Counted from the stretch's first letter, positions 47,399 to 56,770 are shown. The stretch is DNA of 64,000 bases from Ancylobacter sonchi (GCF_018390695.1 NZ_JAHBGF010000033.1:54138-118137); one strand, 5' to 3'. A program made the numbers and translations. The notes: a model not told the origin generated them from the letters alone.

Positions 47399-48256
47399 CT
47401 AGAGGCCGCCGCGCCGCAGCTCGGTCGGGGTGACGCCGCGCAGGCGCTTCATCGTCGAGGTCATGTGGCTGTTGCTGGAGAAGCCGCTCGCCGCCGCGAT
47501 GTCGGCGAAGGGCAGGTCGGTGGTGGTCACAAGCCGCTCCACCAGAGCAAGGCGCTGGCCGAGCAGATATTGATGCGGCGCCTGCCCCAGCGAGCGGCGG
47601 AAGGCGCGCAGGAAGTGGCTCGGCGAAAGGCCGGCGATCTCGGCCAGCCGCGCGATGGACAGCGGCTGCGACAGGTTCTCCTGGATGAAGTCGTTCACCG
47701 TGCGCCAGGCCCTCGGCGACAGGCCGCCGCTGTGGCGGTCGTCCGGCCGGTCGCGCAGCGAGGAGTAGTTGCGCAGCAGATGGGTGGCGAACAGGGTGAT
47801 CAGCGCGTCGAAGCAGAGTTCGCTGGCGTGCTCGCCGCGCTGGAATTCCTCGCGCAGCATCTGGGACAGCCGCAGCGCCTTGCGATCGACGCCGCCGATC
47901 CTCGGCGGCTGCAGCTCGAAGCCGTCATTCTGGAACTCCTCGCCCGCCAGCCGCGCCAGCCGCTGCTGATCGAGGGCGACGAGCAGGTTCTCCTTGGCGA
48001 CCACCCAGCGGGCGAACAGCTCGGACCCCGCCGGCACGATTTCGAGGGAGCCGACCGGCGCCAGGGTGATGGTGCGGCGGTCGCTGTCGAGCGCGACCTC
48101 GCGGTTCGGCTGCGGCGACAGCATCACCAGCGCCAGATTGGCGGGCGCGGTCATCAGGATGTCGTTGGGGCCGGTGCGCGTGAGCGTCGCTGCTCCGGCG
48201 TCCGCGCCGGCCTTCGGTCCCCATTCATTTGGTATCGATTTCAGCAGGGCGGGCAC
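47399..48256 (-). CDS. AraC-family transcriptional regulator
   Basis: 285-aa regulator with a C-terminal double-HTH: LSIARLAEIAGLSPSHFLRA, then LPFADIAAASGFSSNSHMTS. The N-terminal half is a cupin-like sensor region. GTG 48256 is taken as the start. No obvious target flanks it; divergently there is the exported hypothetical at 48474. Confidence 0.88.
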   Translation of the reverse strand: MPALLKSIPNEWGPKAGADAGAATLTRTGPNDILMTAPANLALVMLSPQPNREVALDSDRRTITLAPVGSLEIVPAGSELFARWVVAKENLLVALDQQRLARLAGEEFQNDGFELQPPRIGGVDRKALRLSQMLREEFQRGEHASELCFDALITLFATHLLRNYSSLRDRPDDRHSGGLSPRAWRTVNDFIQENLSQPLSIARLAEIAGLSPSHFLRAFRRSLGQAPHQYLLGQRLALVERLVTTTDLPFADIAAASGFSSNSHMTSTMKRLRGVTPTELRRGGL

Positions 48257-48473
48257 GGCACTCCTCCGTCATCGGGTGCGCCGGAGCCTTGAGACCTGCG
48301 CCGTCGAACGCCAGCGTGGCGCCACCGAGGAGTAGCCTGATAGCGGCGCCCGCAACTATCAAGGGAAAATCGATCTGTCAGGATCAGCCCCTATTCACCT
48401 CCGCCCTTCGTTCCTCCGTGCGGCGCCGGGCACAATTTCGGGTAAGGATCGCCGGAGAAAATGGGGGAATGAC

Positions 48474-49001
48474 ATGAAGGCAAGCGTATTCGGGCTCTCG
48501 ATCGTCCCCGTTCGGTTGCGCGCGGTCCGGGGCTGCCGGCTGGCCAGCTTGCTGCGTCGGAGCTCGCGCGGCGCGACCATCGTGCTGCTGCTCGCCGCCT
48601 GTCTCGCCATCGGCCCTGGCGCGGGCGTAGCGCGGGCGCAGAGCGCAGGCGAGGTGAACGCGACGCTGGACGGGCTGTTCGGCGGACACGAGTCCTACCA
48701 CGCCTTCTTCGAGGCGCTGAAGAAGGCGGTCGCCGCCGATGACCGGACCGCCGTCGCCGGCATGGTCGACTACCCGCTGCGCACCAAGATCGGCGGCAAG
48801 ACGACGACGGTGCGCAACGCGAAGGGCCTCATCGCCAGCTACGACAAGATTCTCACCCCCAAGGTCCGGCAGGTGGTGGCGGCGCAGAACTATGCCGACC
48901 TGTTCGCCAACTGGCGGGGGGTGATGATCGGCAATGGCGAGATCTGGTTCTCGGGCATCGGCGACAAGGGCCGGGTCGCCATCATCGCGGTCAACAACTG
49001 A
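48474..49001 (+). CDS. Exported protein of unknown function
   Basis: 175-aa protein with a long N-terminus including a signal segment (TIVLLLAACLAIGPGAGVARA-QS). The mature part (GLFGGHESYHAFFEALKKAV, VRNAKGLIASYDKILTPKVR) resembles small periplasmic proteins of the SnoaL/NTF2-like or DUF-type seen in proteobacteria, but I cannot assign it. Divergent from the AraC gene. Confidence 0.7.
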   Translation: MKASVFGLSIVPVRLRAVRGCRLASLLRRSSRGATIVLLLAACLAIGPGAGVARAQSAGEVNATLDGLFGGHESYHAFFEALKKAVAADDRTAVAGMVDYPLRTKIGGKTTTVRNAKGLIASYDKILTPKVRQVVAAQNYADLFANWRGVMIGNGEIWFSGIGDKGRVAIIAVNN

Positions 49002-49178
49002 GCGCGGCCGCGCTGCGCCGCGGAGGAGGCCGCCATGGGTGGCCGGTGCCGGCCGGTCTCGCGGCGAAGCGGCAGGGTCGTGAGATATCGCGCGCCGGGC
49101 CCGTCCGGTCGTTCCCGCCCGGCGGCGTCGCGCATGATGGTCGGGTTGTGGGAGGCAGGAGCGCGAGGTCGGGCCTGT

Positions 49179-49355
49179 CTAGCCCTTGCGCTGCTCGTCG
49201 AGCATCGCCTCGATGGCACCGATGGTGACTTCGATATCGGCGATCTTGCGCAGCGCATTGTCCGAGGGGAGCGTTCCCGCCTCGGCCGCCGCCTTGATCA
49301 GTTCCCGTTGCGCCGCCAGTAGCCGGTTGCGCAGGACTTCGAGTTTATTGCTCAT
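49179..49355 (-). CDS. Small helical protein, 58 aa
   Basis: Minus-strand ATG 49355 to TAG 49179 gives MSNKLEVLRNRLLAAQRELI followed by a charged, helical chain with heptad-like leucines and alanines, probably a coiled coil. It is too short for most ORF filters but has the amino-acid balance of a real protein, unlike frames around it. A CCCC-ATG context without a strong SD lowers confidence. Function unknown. Confidence 0.55.
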   Translation of the reverse strand: MSNKLEVLRNRLLAAQRELIKAAAEAGTLPSDNALRKIADIEVTIGAIEAMLDEQRKG

Positions 49356-49474
49356 GGGGACGCATTAGCGCAGCGCCGAAGCGGCTTCAACGGCTATCCA
49401 GTACCCGGCGGTACGAAAGATGTGGCAAGACATCCGGCTGGAAGTATTTCCGTACCGGAGGCCGGCCGCTGGCC

Positions 49475-50401
49475 TCAATCGGCCCATTCGGGATCGGTGG
49501 TGAAGGCGATGGTGAGCCAGCGGTCCGGGCTCTCGCCGCCGATCGCCTCGCCGATCTCGTCGCGTATATGGTCCCACTCCTCCAGCTTCCGCGCCGGCTG
49601 GTCGCGGGGCACGATGAAGTAGAGCTCGATCTGCCGCCCCCGCCCGACGCGGGCGACATAGGAGCGGTGGGACAGGAAGCCGTAGCGGCGCACCACGGCT
49701 TCCGCCACCTCGTCGACATGCTGCTTCAGCTCCGAGGGGGTGACGAGCAGGATGTCGGCGAGCGCCTGCTTGATGGTGCCGGCGGGGAGCGGAATGACGA
49801 TGAGGCAGACCAGCGCCAGCGCCGCCGGATCGACATAGGGTGTCATCCAGGCGAGGCGCGTGCCCTGGGTCGAATAGCCGAAGACGAAGGCGGCGAGCAG
49901 GGCGCCGCTGAGGCCGCCGCTCATCAGCCAGGCCTTGGCATCCAGCGCGACGAAGCTGGAGTCGAGCGTCCGGTTGGCGCGCCGGCCGACCGCCGCCATC
50001 ACCAGCGCGACGACCATGGTCAGCACCGCATAGACGATGGCGTGGTCGAAGGAGAGGTGGCGGCCGCCGGCCATCAGGCTGCCGATGGCGTTGATCAGCG
50101 CATAGACCGCCGCGCCGGTGAGCAGGATGCCGTTGAGGCCGAGCACCATCGGCTCCAGATGCCAGAACCCCATGGTGAAGTGCTTCACCAGCCGTCCGCC
50201 GGCGGCCCCGCCCGCCGTGGAGGTGGCGATCAGGTTCGACACCAGCAGCGCGACGACGGTCATGGTGGCGTCGGTCATCGCATAGACGCCGTCGAAGACG
50301 ATGGCGAAGGAGCCGGACATGAGGCCGAACACGATACCCGCCGCCGCCATGAGCAGCGTGACCGCGATCGAGAGGCGCAGCACGCCCTGTTCGGTATTCA
50401 C
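49475..50401 (-). CDS. Cation diffusion facilitator (CDF) family transporter
   Basis: About 308-aa metal efflux transporter with six helices and a cytoplasmic C-terminal domain. FDGVYAMTDATMTVVALLVS replaces the usual HxxxD pattern of zinc CDFs by DGVYAMTD, and FVALDAKAWLMSG is the second site (D-x-x-A-W), so the metal may be other than zinc (Fe, Mn or Cd cannot be told). GTG 50401 with GGGGGAC upstream is preferred; ATG 50422 is the longer option. Confidence 0.87.
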   Translation of the reverse strand: MNTEQGVLRLSIAVTLLMAAAGIVFGLMSGSFAIVFDGVYAMTDATMTVVALLVSNLIATSTAGGAAGGRLVKHFTMGFWHLEPMVLGLNGILLTGAAVYALINAIGSLMAGGRHLSFDHAIVYAVLTMVVALVMAAVGRRANRTLDSSFVALDAKAWLMSGGLSGALLAAFVFGYSTQGTRLAWMTPYVDPAALALVCLIVIPLPAGTIKQALADILLVTPSELKQHVDEVAEAVVRRYGFLSHRSYVARVGRGRQIELYFIVPRDQPARKLEEWDHIRDEIGEAIGGESPDRWLTIAFTTDPEWAD

Positions 50402-50512
50402 GACCCGTCCCCCCGCCCGCATTCCCGGCGCTATCGTGTTTCCGCCCCGCCCCCATTTCTAGCGGCGGCGGCCGAGGCAGGACAAGCCGCGGCACTCATG
50501 GCGCAAGCCCGT

Positions 50513-51292
50513 TCAGGCCTCCCGCGCGAGATAGGCGCCGGGCGGGGCGCCGAGGATGCGCCGGAACATCGCGGTGAAGGCGGCCGGGTTGTCGTAGCCG
50601 AGATCGAGGGCGACGGCGGTGACGGGCTGGCCGGCGGCGAGACGCGGCAGCGCCGCCATCACGCAGGCCTGCTGGCGCCAGGCGACGAAGCTCAGCCCGG
50701 TCTCCCGGCGGAACAGCCGGGTGAAGGTGCGGCGGCTGCATCCGGCCGCCTCGCTCCAGGCGTCGATCGTCGCATGCGGCGTCGGCGCGAGGAGAAAGTG
50801 CCGGCAAAGCTCGGCCAGCGCCCGGTGGGCGGGAAGCGGCAGCGATAGCGGCAGGGCCGGCAGCAGCGGAATCTCGTGCTGGATCAGCGCCATCAGCGCG
50901 CCGTCGCGTCCGGTTGGATCGTATTCCGCCGGCACGAACACCGCCTCGGCCAGCAGGCTGCGCATCAGCGGCGGGATGCCCAGCACCTGGCAGTGCGCCG
51001 GCATGCCCCGGATGATTCCGGGCTCGATATAGAGGCTGCGCATGCCGACCCGGCCGAGGATGCGCACATCGTGCACGATGCCGGCGGGGATCCACATGCC
51101 GCGCTCCGGCGGCATCACCCAGGCGCCGGCGGCGGTGGCGAGCAGCACCACGCCGGTGGAGCCGTAGAGCAGCTGGTCGCGCCGGTGCCAGTGCGGCGCG
51201 ATGACATGGCCGTCGGCATAGTCGGAGCCCAGCGCGATGACCGGCCGGGCGACCTCCCGAAAGGCGTCTTCGACGGTACTGCCCGGCTGCAT
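50513..51292 (-). CDS. AraC-family regulator with cupin sensor
   Basis: 259-aa protein: an N-terminal cupin (HVIAPHWHRRDQLLYGSTGV, WVMPPERGMWIPAGIVHDV) and a C-terminal AraC HTH (AWSEAAGCSRRTFTRLFRRE, GYDNPAAFTAMFRRILG). The first cupin signature is complete. It is divergent from an Fsr-like MFS exporter with a 116-base gap, and local control of that exporter is likely. ATG 51292 is chosen because the cupin starts shortly after; upstream extension to 51361 lacks support. Confidence 0.9.
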   Translation of the reverse strand: MQPGSTVEDAFREVARPVIALGSDYADGHVIAPHWHRRDQLLYGSTGVVLLATAAGAWVMPPERGMWIPAGIVHDVRILGRVGMRSLYIEPGIIRGMPAHCQVLGIPPLMRSLLAEAVFVPAEYDPTGRDGALMALIQHEIPLLPALPLSLPLPAHRALAELCRHFLLAPTPHATIDAWSEAAGCSRRTFTRLFRRETGLSFVAWRQQACVMAALPRLAAGQPVTAVALDLGYDNPAAFTAMFRRILGAPPGAYLAREA

Positions 51293-51408
51293 TGGCCCAC
51301 TCGCGTAAGAAGATGACCTTAACGCGGTAGCGGGCCGCAGGCCAGCCGCTAAGACTGGCATCGACCGAAGCGCCGTCCGCGGCGCGAAGCAGGATCCGCG
51401 TTGCCACC

Positions 51409-52635
51409 ATGTCCGATACCGCTGCCGATACCGTTGCCGACCGGGCGTCCCCCGTCCGTACCCATTACCTTGTGCTCGGCGCCGCCGGCCTCTGCCACAT
51501 GCTCAACGACATGCTGCAGTCGCTGTTCATCGCCGCCTATCCGGTCTTCAAGGGCAATTTCGACCTTAACTACGCCCAGATCGGCCTGCTGACGCTGGTG
51601 TACAACGTCACCGCCTCGCTGCTGCAGCCGCTGGTGGGGCTCTATACCGACCGCCGGCCGCAGCCCTATTCGCTGCCCTTCGGCATGGGCATGTCGATGC
51701 TTGGCCTGCTGGTATTGGCCTTCGCCGGCTCCTTCGAGGTGCTGCTCGCCGGCGGCGTGCTGCTCGGCATCGGCTCGTCGATCTTCCACCCGGAATCCTC
51801 GCGCATTGCCCGGCTGGCCTCGGGCGGCGCCTATGGGCTGGCGCAGTCGACCTTCCAGGTCGGCGGCAATATCGGCAGCGCGCTCGGGCCGCTGCTGCTG
51901 GTCGCCGTCGTGCTGCCGCGCGGCCAGGAGAGCCTCGCCTGGTTCTGCCTCGCGGCGCTGGGCGGCATCATCCTGCTCACCGGCCTCGGCAACTGGTACA
52001 AGGCCAACGGCCATGCCCGCCTGAGCGGCGGCCCGGCCACGCTGATCCCCCGCCTCGGCCGGGCCAAGGTGATCGGCGCGGTGGCGATCCTGGTGTGCCT
52101 GCTGGTGTCGAAGTGGTTCTACCTCGCCAGCTTCACCAGCTTCTACGTCTTCTACCTGATGCAGCATTTCGGCACGACGGAGGAGCAGGCGCAGCTCTAT
52201 CTGTTCGTGTTCCTGGCGGCGGTGGCGGTCGGCACGCTGGTCGGCGGCCCGCTGGGCGACCGCATCGGCCGCAAGGCGATCATCTGGGGCTCGATCTTCG
52301 GCGTGCTGCCGTTCTCGCTGGTGCTGCCGCATGTCGGGCTGACCGCGACGCTGGTGCTGAGCGTGGTGATCGGCCTGATCCTGGCCTCGGCGTTCTCCGC
52401 CATCGTCGTCTACGCGCAGGAGCTGATGCCGGGCCGGGTCGGCATGGTGTCGGGGCTGTTCTTCGGCCTCGCCTTCGGGCTCGGCGGCATCGGCGCCGCC
52501 GTGCTGGGCGTGCTGGCGGACTGGACCAGCCTCACCTTCGTCTTCGAGGCCTGCGCCTTCCTGCCGGCGATCGGCATCCTCGCCGCGCTGCTGCCCAATC
52601 TCGGCGACGCGCGGCCGGCCCGGGCGGGCAAGTGA
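51409..52635 (+). CDS. MFS transporter, fosmidomycin-resistance (Fsr) type
   Basis: 408-aa major facilitator with 12 helices. LGAAGLCHMLNDMLQSLFIA is the Fsr-type first helix, then YTDRRPQPYSLPFGMGMSML (motif A region), GIGSSIFHPESSRIARLASG and GGPLGDRIGRKAIIWGSIFG. Fsr proteins export fosmidomycin and other small compounds. The divergent AraC gene is its probable regulator. Ends 14 bases before a strong terminator. Confidence 0.9.
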   Translation: MSDTAADTVADRASPVRTHYLVLGAAGLCHMLNDMLQSLFIAAYPVFKGNFDLNYAQIGLLTLVYNVTASLLQPLVGLYTDRRPQPYSLPFGMGMSMLGLLVLAFAGSFEVLLAGGVLLGIGSSIFHPESSRIARLASGGAYGLAQSTFQVGGNIGSALGPLLLVAVVLPRGQESLAWFCLAALGGIILLTGLGNWYKANGHARLSGGPATLIPRLGRAKVIGAVAILVCLLVSKWFYLASFTSFYVFYLMQHFGTTEEQAQLYLFVFLAAVAVGTLVGGPLGDRIGRKAIIWGSIFGVLPFSLVLPHVGLTATLVLSVVIGLILASAFSAIVVYAQELMPGRVGMVSGLFFGLAFGLGGIGAAVLGVLADWTSLTFVFEACAFLPAIGILAALLPNLGDARPARAGK

Positions 52636-52649
52636 GGCGGTAGAGACTG

Positions 52650-52676
52650 AACCCGGGCCGACTGTCGGCCCGGGTT
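52650..52676. terminator. Bidirectional terminator hairpin
   Basis: AACCCGGGCCGA (52650-52661) and TCGGCCCGGGTT (52665-52676) are perfect 12-bp arms around a CTG loop, with AA/TT ends. It separates the convergent MFS (+) and cytochrome c (-) genes. Confidence 0.8.
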
Positions 52677-52686
52677 CGGAGCGCGG

Positions 52687-53910
52687 TCAGGGCTGCAATT
52701 CGCCGCGCAGCTCGTGGACGGCCTCGACCTTCACCGGCGGGGCCGCATTGCCCCAGCTGCTGCGCACATAGGTGAGCAGGTTGGCGACGTCCTCGTCCTT
52801 CAGGTTCCAGGCGAAGGCCGGCATGGACGGGCCGGTCGGGCGGGCATCGGTTGTCCCGGCCCGGCTTCCCGCCAGCACCACCCGGATCAGCGAGGAGGCG
52901 TCGGCATTGTTCACCAGCGGCGCGGCGGCGAGCTTGGGGAACAGGCCGGTGATGCCCTCGCCGGTGCCGACATGGCAGCCCGAGCAGCGATCCTCATAGA
53001 TCGCCCGGCCGGCGACCATGCGCGGATCGGTGGCGGCGAGCGGCGCCGGCGGCGCGGCGGGCGCGCCGTCAAGGCTCTTCAGATAGGTCGCCACCGCCTT
53101 GAGGTCGGCATCGGTCCACTGGCTGGACGACTTCTCCACCACCTCGGCCATCGGCCCGGAGGCGATGTCGTAGCGGTTGGCGCCGTCCTTCATGTAGGCG
53201 ACGAGCTCGTCGGCGGTCCATTTGCCGATGCCCGCATGGCCGTTGCCGGTGATGTCCGGCGCCAGCCAGCCGTCGACGACGTTGCCGCGCAGCGCCTCGC
53301 CGGCCTTGTCGCCGCCCAGGGCGTTCTTCGGCGTGTGGCAGGTGCCGCAATGGGCGAGGCCCTCGACGATGTAGGCGCCGCGATTCCACTCGGCGTCGCG
53401 CTTCGGGTCGGGGACGTATTCGCCCTTGGTGAAGTTCAGCAGGTTCCAGCCGAACAGGCTGAGCCGGATGTTGAACGGGAAGGGCAGCTGGTTGGTCTCG
53501 ACCTCGTTGTGCACGGGATCGAGGGTCTTGAGATAGGCGAACAGCGCCGCGTTGTCGGCTGCCGTCACCTTGGTGTAGGCGGTGTAGGGCATGGCGCCGT
53601 AGAGATGGTAGCCGCCCTTGGCGACGCCTTCCGACATGGCGCGCTGGAACTCGTCCAGCGACCAGTCGCCGATGCCGGTCTCGCGGTCCGGCGTGATGTT
53701 GGCGCCGACCAGCCGGCCGAACGGCGTCTCGATCGGCACGCCGCCGGCGAAGGGCTTGCCGCCGGGCGCGGTATGGCAGGCGGCACAGTCGCCGAGCACG
53801 GCGAGATAGCGGCCGCGCTCGACGGTGACGAAATCGGTCTGGTCGCCGGCGAAGGCGGTGCCGGTGAGGCCGGTGACGACGGCGAGGGCGAGGAGGGCGG
53901 TCCTGCTCAT
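52687..53910 (-). CDS. Triheme cytochrome c subunit of GMC dehydrogenase
   Basis: 407-aa periplasmic cytochrome with signal peptide (LLALAVVTGLTGTAFA-GD) and three CxxCH heme sites: CAACH, CGTCH and CSGCH. This is the layout of the membrane-associated cytochrome subunit of gluconate/alcohol/FAD-glucose dehydrogenases, which passes electrons to ubiquinone. It overlaps the catalytic subunit gene by ATGA and is the last gene of a three-gene operon. Confidence 0.93.
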   Translation of the reverse strand: MSRTALLALAVVTGLTGTAFAGDQTDFVTVERGRYLAVLGDCAACHTAPGGKPFAGGVPIETPFGRLVGANITPDRETGIGDWSLDEFQRAMSEGVAKGGYHLYGAMPYTAYTKVTAADNAALFAYLKTLDPVHNEVETNQLPFPFNIRLSLFGWNLLNFTKGEYVPDPKRDAEWNRGAYIVEGLAHCGTCHTPKNALGGDKAGEALRGNVVDGWLAPDITGNGHAGIGKWTADELVAYMKDGANRYDIASGPMAEVVEKSSSQWTDADLKAVATYLKSLDGAPAAPPAPLAATDPRMVAGRAIYEDRCSGCHVGTGEGITGLFPKLAAAPLVNNADASSLIRVVLAGSRAGTTDARPTGPSMPAFAWNLKDEDVANLLTYVRSSWGNAAPPVKVEAVHELRGELQP

Positions 53911-55673
53911 GCCGGCACCAACGCGCCCGGCGCCTTCAGATAGAGGTTGCGGATGGCGTCGGCGGCCTTGAAGGCCAGCGCCGCGGCGGTGCCGGTCGGG
54001 TTGTAGCCGGGGTTCTGCGGGAAGGCGGAGGCGCCGACCACGAACAGGTTCGGCACGTCCCAGGTCTGCAGATATTTGTTCACCGAGCTGGTGGTCGGAT
54101 TGGTGCCCATGACGAAGCCGCCGACCACGTGCGAGGACTGGTAGGGCACGGTGTTCCAGTGGCCCTTCATCGGCCGCTCGACGACCTGGCGCGGCCCCAT
54201 GGCGCGGGCGATCTCCCCGACCCTGGAGGTGCAGTATTGAGCCATCTTGAGGTCGTTCTCCGGGAAGTCGAACGTGACCCGCAGCAGCGGGCGGCCGAGC
54301 CGGTCGGTGTAGGTCGGATCCAGCGAGAGATGGTTGCCGCGCGTGGCGTAGCTCGACGCCTCGCAGCCGATGCTCATGGTGCTGAGATAGGCCTTCTGCG
54401 TCTCGCTCTTCCATTTCGAGCCCCAGCGCGGCGTGCCGGGCGGGGTCGGGCGGCTGGCGATCGGCGCGGCGCCGATCGGCGTCACGCGGATCGAGCCGCC
54501 GCCGAAGAAGCCGAGGCCGGAATGGTCGAAATTGTCGTTGTTGAACTCGTCGATCCCCATGCCGACGGCGCCGCCGCCGATGAAGGAATTGAAGTTCTTG
54601 TCGTCGAAGAACAGCTGCACGCCGTTGGCGGTCTGGTAGCAGTAGTTGCGCCCGGTGGTACCGGTGTTCGACACCGGGTCGTAGGGCTTGCCGACGCCGG
54701 ACAGCAGCATCAGCCGCACATTCTCGAAGGTGAAGGCGCTGACCACCACGAGGTCTGCCGGCTGCTCCCATTCCTGGCCCGAGCTATCGACATAGACGAC
54801 GCCGGTGGCACGGGTGCCGGAGCGGTCGAGGGTGACGCGCAGCACCTCGGAATTGGTCACCGCGGTGAAGTTCGACTTGCGCACCAGCGCCGGCAGCACC
54901 GTGGTGATGGCGCTGGCCTTGGAATAGTTGGCGCAGCCGTAATTGGTGCAGAAGCCGCAGAAGGTGCACGGCCCCATGGTGACGCCGAGCGGGTTGGTAT
55001 AGGCCTCCGACAGGAGGGCCGACGGCACCGGGAACGGCTTGTAGCCGAGCTTGCGCGCGGCCTCCGCGAACAAAGTCGGCCCATAGGGCTGCTTCATCGG
55101 CTTGGTCGGGTATTCCTCCGAGCGCGGACCCTCGAACGGGTTGCCACCCTCCTGGATGACGCCGTTCAGATTGCCGGCCTTGCCGGAAATGCCGGCGAGG
55201 CGGTCGAAGGACGCGTAATACGGCTCCATCTCGGCCCAGTCGGTGCCCCAGTCCTGGAGCGTGAGCTCCTCGGGCATGGCGGCGGCGCCGTATTTCTCGG
55301 TGAGGTAGCTCTTCAGGCGGAAATCGTCCGGCCCGAAGCGGAAGGTGATGCCGGCCCAGTGGTTGCCGGCGCCGCCGGTGCCGTTGCCGGGGTGGAACGA
55401 GCCCCAGTTGCGCATCGGCAGCGCGGTCTGCGAGATGTTGTTGCGCACGGTGATGGCGCTCTGCGCCGGGCGCACCATCAGTTCCTGGCGCTGGTTGTAG
55501 CGCAGCTCGTCGGCGGCGGTGGCGATGTTGAAGTCGCGCGCCGTGTCGCGCCACGGGCCGCGCTCGACGGCGACGACGTCGAGACCTTCGTCGGTCAGTT
55601 CATTGGCGATGATGGCGCCGGCCCAGCCGAGGCCGATGACCACCACATCCTTGCGGGGGAGCTTCATAGCCAT
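53907..55673 (-). CDS. GMC oxidoreductase, FAD catalytic subunit (gluconate dehydrogenase-like)
   Basis: 588-aa FAD enzyme: VVVIGLGWAGAIIANELTDE is the dinucleotide-binding motif; a Cys-rich run CTFCGFCTNYGC could bind an Fe-S cluster, as known for FAD-glucose dehydrogenase alpha subunits; and the C-terminal GYNPTGTAAALAFKAADAI closes the FAD domain. No signal peptide, so it would ride across the membrane with the Tat-exported small subunit. Sugar or polyol specificity (gluconate, sorbitol, glucose) is not visible. It is 3 bases downstream of the small subunit gene. Confidence 0.92.
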   Translation of the reverse strand: MAMKLPRKDVVVIGLGWAGAIIANELTDEGLDVVAVERGPWRDTARDFNIATAADELRYNQRQELMVRPAQSAITVRNNISQTALPMRNWGSFHPGNGTGGAGNHWAGITFRFGPDDFRLKSYLTEKYGAAAMPEELTLQDWGTDWAEMEPYYASFDRLAGISGKAGNLNGVIQEGGNPFEGPRSEEYPTKPMKQPYGPTLFAEAARKLGYKPFPVPSALLSEAYTNPLGVTMGPCTFCGFCTNYGCANYSKASAITTVLPALVRKSNFTAVTNSEVLRVTLDRSGTRATGVVYVDSSGQEWEQPADLVVVSAFTFENVRLMLLSGVGKPYDPVSNTGTTGRNYCYQTANGVQLFFDDKNFNSFIGGGAVGMGIDEFNNDNFDHSGLGFFGGGSIRVTPIGAAPIASRPTPPGTPRWGSKWKSETQKAYLSTMSIGCEASSYATRGNHLSLDPTYTDRLGRPLLRVTFDFPENDLKMAQYCTSRVGEIARAMGPRQVVERPMKGHWNTVPYQSSHVVGGFVMGTNPTTSSVNKYLQTWDVPNLFVVGASAFPQNPGYNPTGTAAALAFKAADAIRNLYLKAPGALVPA

Positions 55674-55676
55674 GGA

Positions 55677-56426
55677 CTAGCCTTTCGTCTTCCATTCCGG
55701 CCGGCCGGCAATCGACAGCGGCGGCAGGTCGAGCTTCTCGTTGTGACGTTCGACATAGTCGCGGTAGTCGTACCGCGCGCCGGGAAAGCCCAGCATCTTC
55801 CACGACACCATGTCCTTGTTGCCGCCATAGATCGGGTCGGCGAAGAAGCCTTCCATGGTGTTGCCGAGCACGGTCTCGAACAGCAGCTTGCCGTCGAAGC
55901 CCGGCAGCTCGATCTTGCCGGCCTCGAGCCCGGACAGGATCTCGTCGCGGGTCTCGCCCGGCAGCTCGGCGAAGGCCTTGGAATGGTTGGCGCGGCACCA
56001 GGCATCCAGCGCGGCGAGGCCACGGCGGTAGCGCTCGCGCGGCACGAATTCCGACTGGTCGCCCTGCTCGGGCGTGCCCTTCTGGAAGGGGCCCTGCATG
56101 TAGAGCCGCTCAGAGGAGCCGTAGGAGCCGGCGAGCTGCCGGTCGATGAACTCGGCGCAGCCGGCATCCTTGCCGGACATGCTGAGATCGTCGGCCGGGA
56201 TCAGCCGCTCGACCATGGCCTCCACCGTCCGCGCCTCGTCGGGCGAGAAGAAGTACCAGCGCCCGCCCGGCAGGGTCTCCGGCGGCGCGTAGTCGAAAGG
56301 CGAGAAGGGCTGCGTGCCGCGGATCACATCGCCGAACGCCTTGCCGCTGGCGGCCAGCAGCGCGGCCATCGCCGTCGATGTGAGGAACCTGCGGCGTGAG
56401 ACGCCCGGAGGACTGGAAGTGAGCAT
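55677..56426 (-). CDS. Gluconate 2-dehydrogenase subunit 3 family protein (Tat-exported)
   Basis: 249-aa small subunit, starting at ATG 56426 with AGAGGGA upstream. A twin-arginine signal SRRRFLTSTAMAALLAAS is plain; it probably carries the FAD subunit across as a pair. FSPDEARTVEAMVERLIPAD is the typical Gluconate_2-dh3 opening of the mature domain. First gene of the operon; a 19-bp inverted repeat lies about 85 bases upstream. Confidence 0.9.
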   Translation of the reverse strand: MLTSSPPGVSRRRFLTSTAMAALLAASGKAFGDVIRGTQPFSPFDYAPPETLPGGRWYFFSPDEARTVEAMVERLIPADDLSMSGKDAGCAEFIDRQLAGSYGSSERLYMQGPFQKGTPEQGDQSEFVPRERYRRGLAALDAWCRANHSKAFAELPGETRDEILSGLEAGKIELPGFDGKLLFETVLGNTMEGFFADPIYGGNKDMVSWKMLGFPGARYDYRDYVERHNEKLDLPPLSIAGRPEWKTKG

Positions 56427-56509
56427 CGGACTCCCTCTGGTGATCGCAGCCGACCCGCCCGTCGACCAGAAGGGGATATAGATTAGTAAAATTCCAGATG
56501 CACCCCAAG

Positions 56510-56528
56510 CCATGCGGTAATCGCATGG
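56510..56528. promoter_or_regulatory. Perfect inverted repeat upstream of the dehydrogenase operon
   Basis: CCATGCG-GTAAT-CGCATGG: perfect 7-bp arms with a 5-base centre, lying 84 bases before the small subunit ATG next to the AT-rich promoter patch. It has the form of a dimeric regulator site; no regulator gene is adjacent. Confidence 0.5.
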
Positions 56529-56736
56529 ATCAAGTCCATCAATTTGTCGAATTCCGTCACGGAAACTGGGGCGATCCCGAGCGGGTGCGTTCTGGGTCGG
56601 GCTCGTTTGCCAGCTAAAATATTGAAAATGCTGCAATCGAACCAAGTGCCGCCTTTCCGGGCATGGCGCATTTCCGCCACTGCCCGGAAATCAGATACCG
56701 CAAATCGTCATGCCGAAACGATACGGAACGACTCAG

Positions 56737-56770
56737 GCAATTCCGGTGACGCCCGCTTCGCCGGAATTGC
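56737..56770. repeat. Inverted repeat with 10-bp perfect arms
   Basis: GCAATTCCGG (56737-56746) and CCGGAATTGC (56761-56770) with a 14-base loop. It lies downstream of the LLM oxidoreductase stop and may be its terminator, though no U tract follows. Confidence 0.45.
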
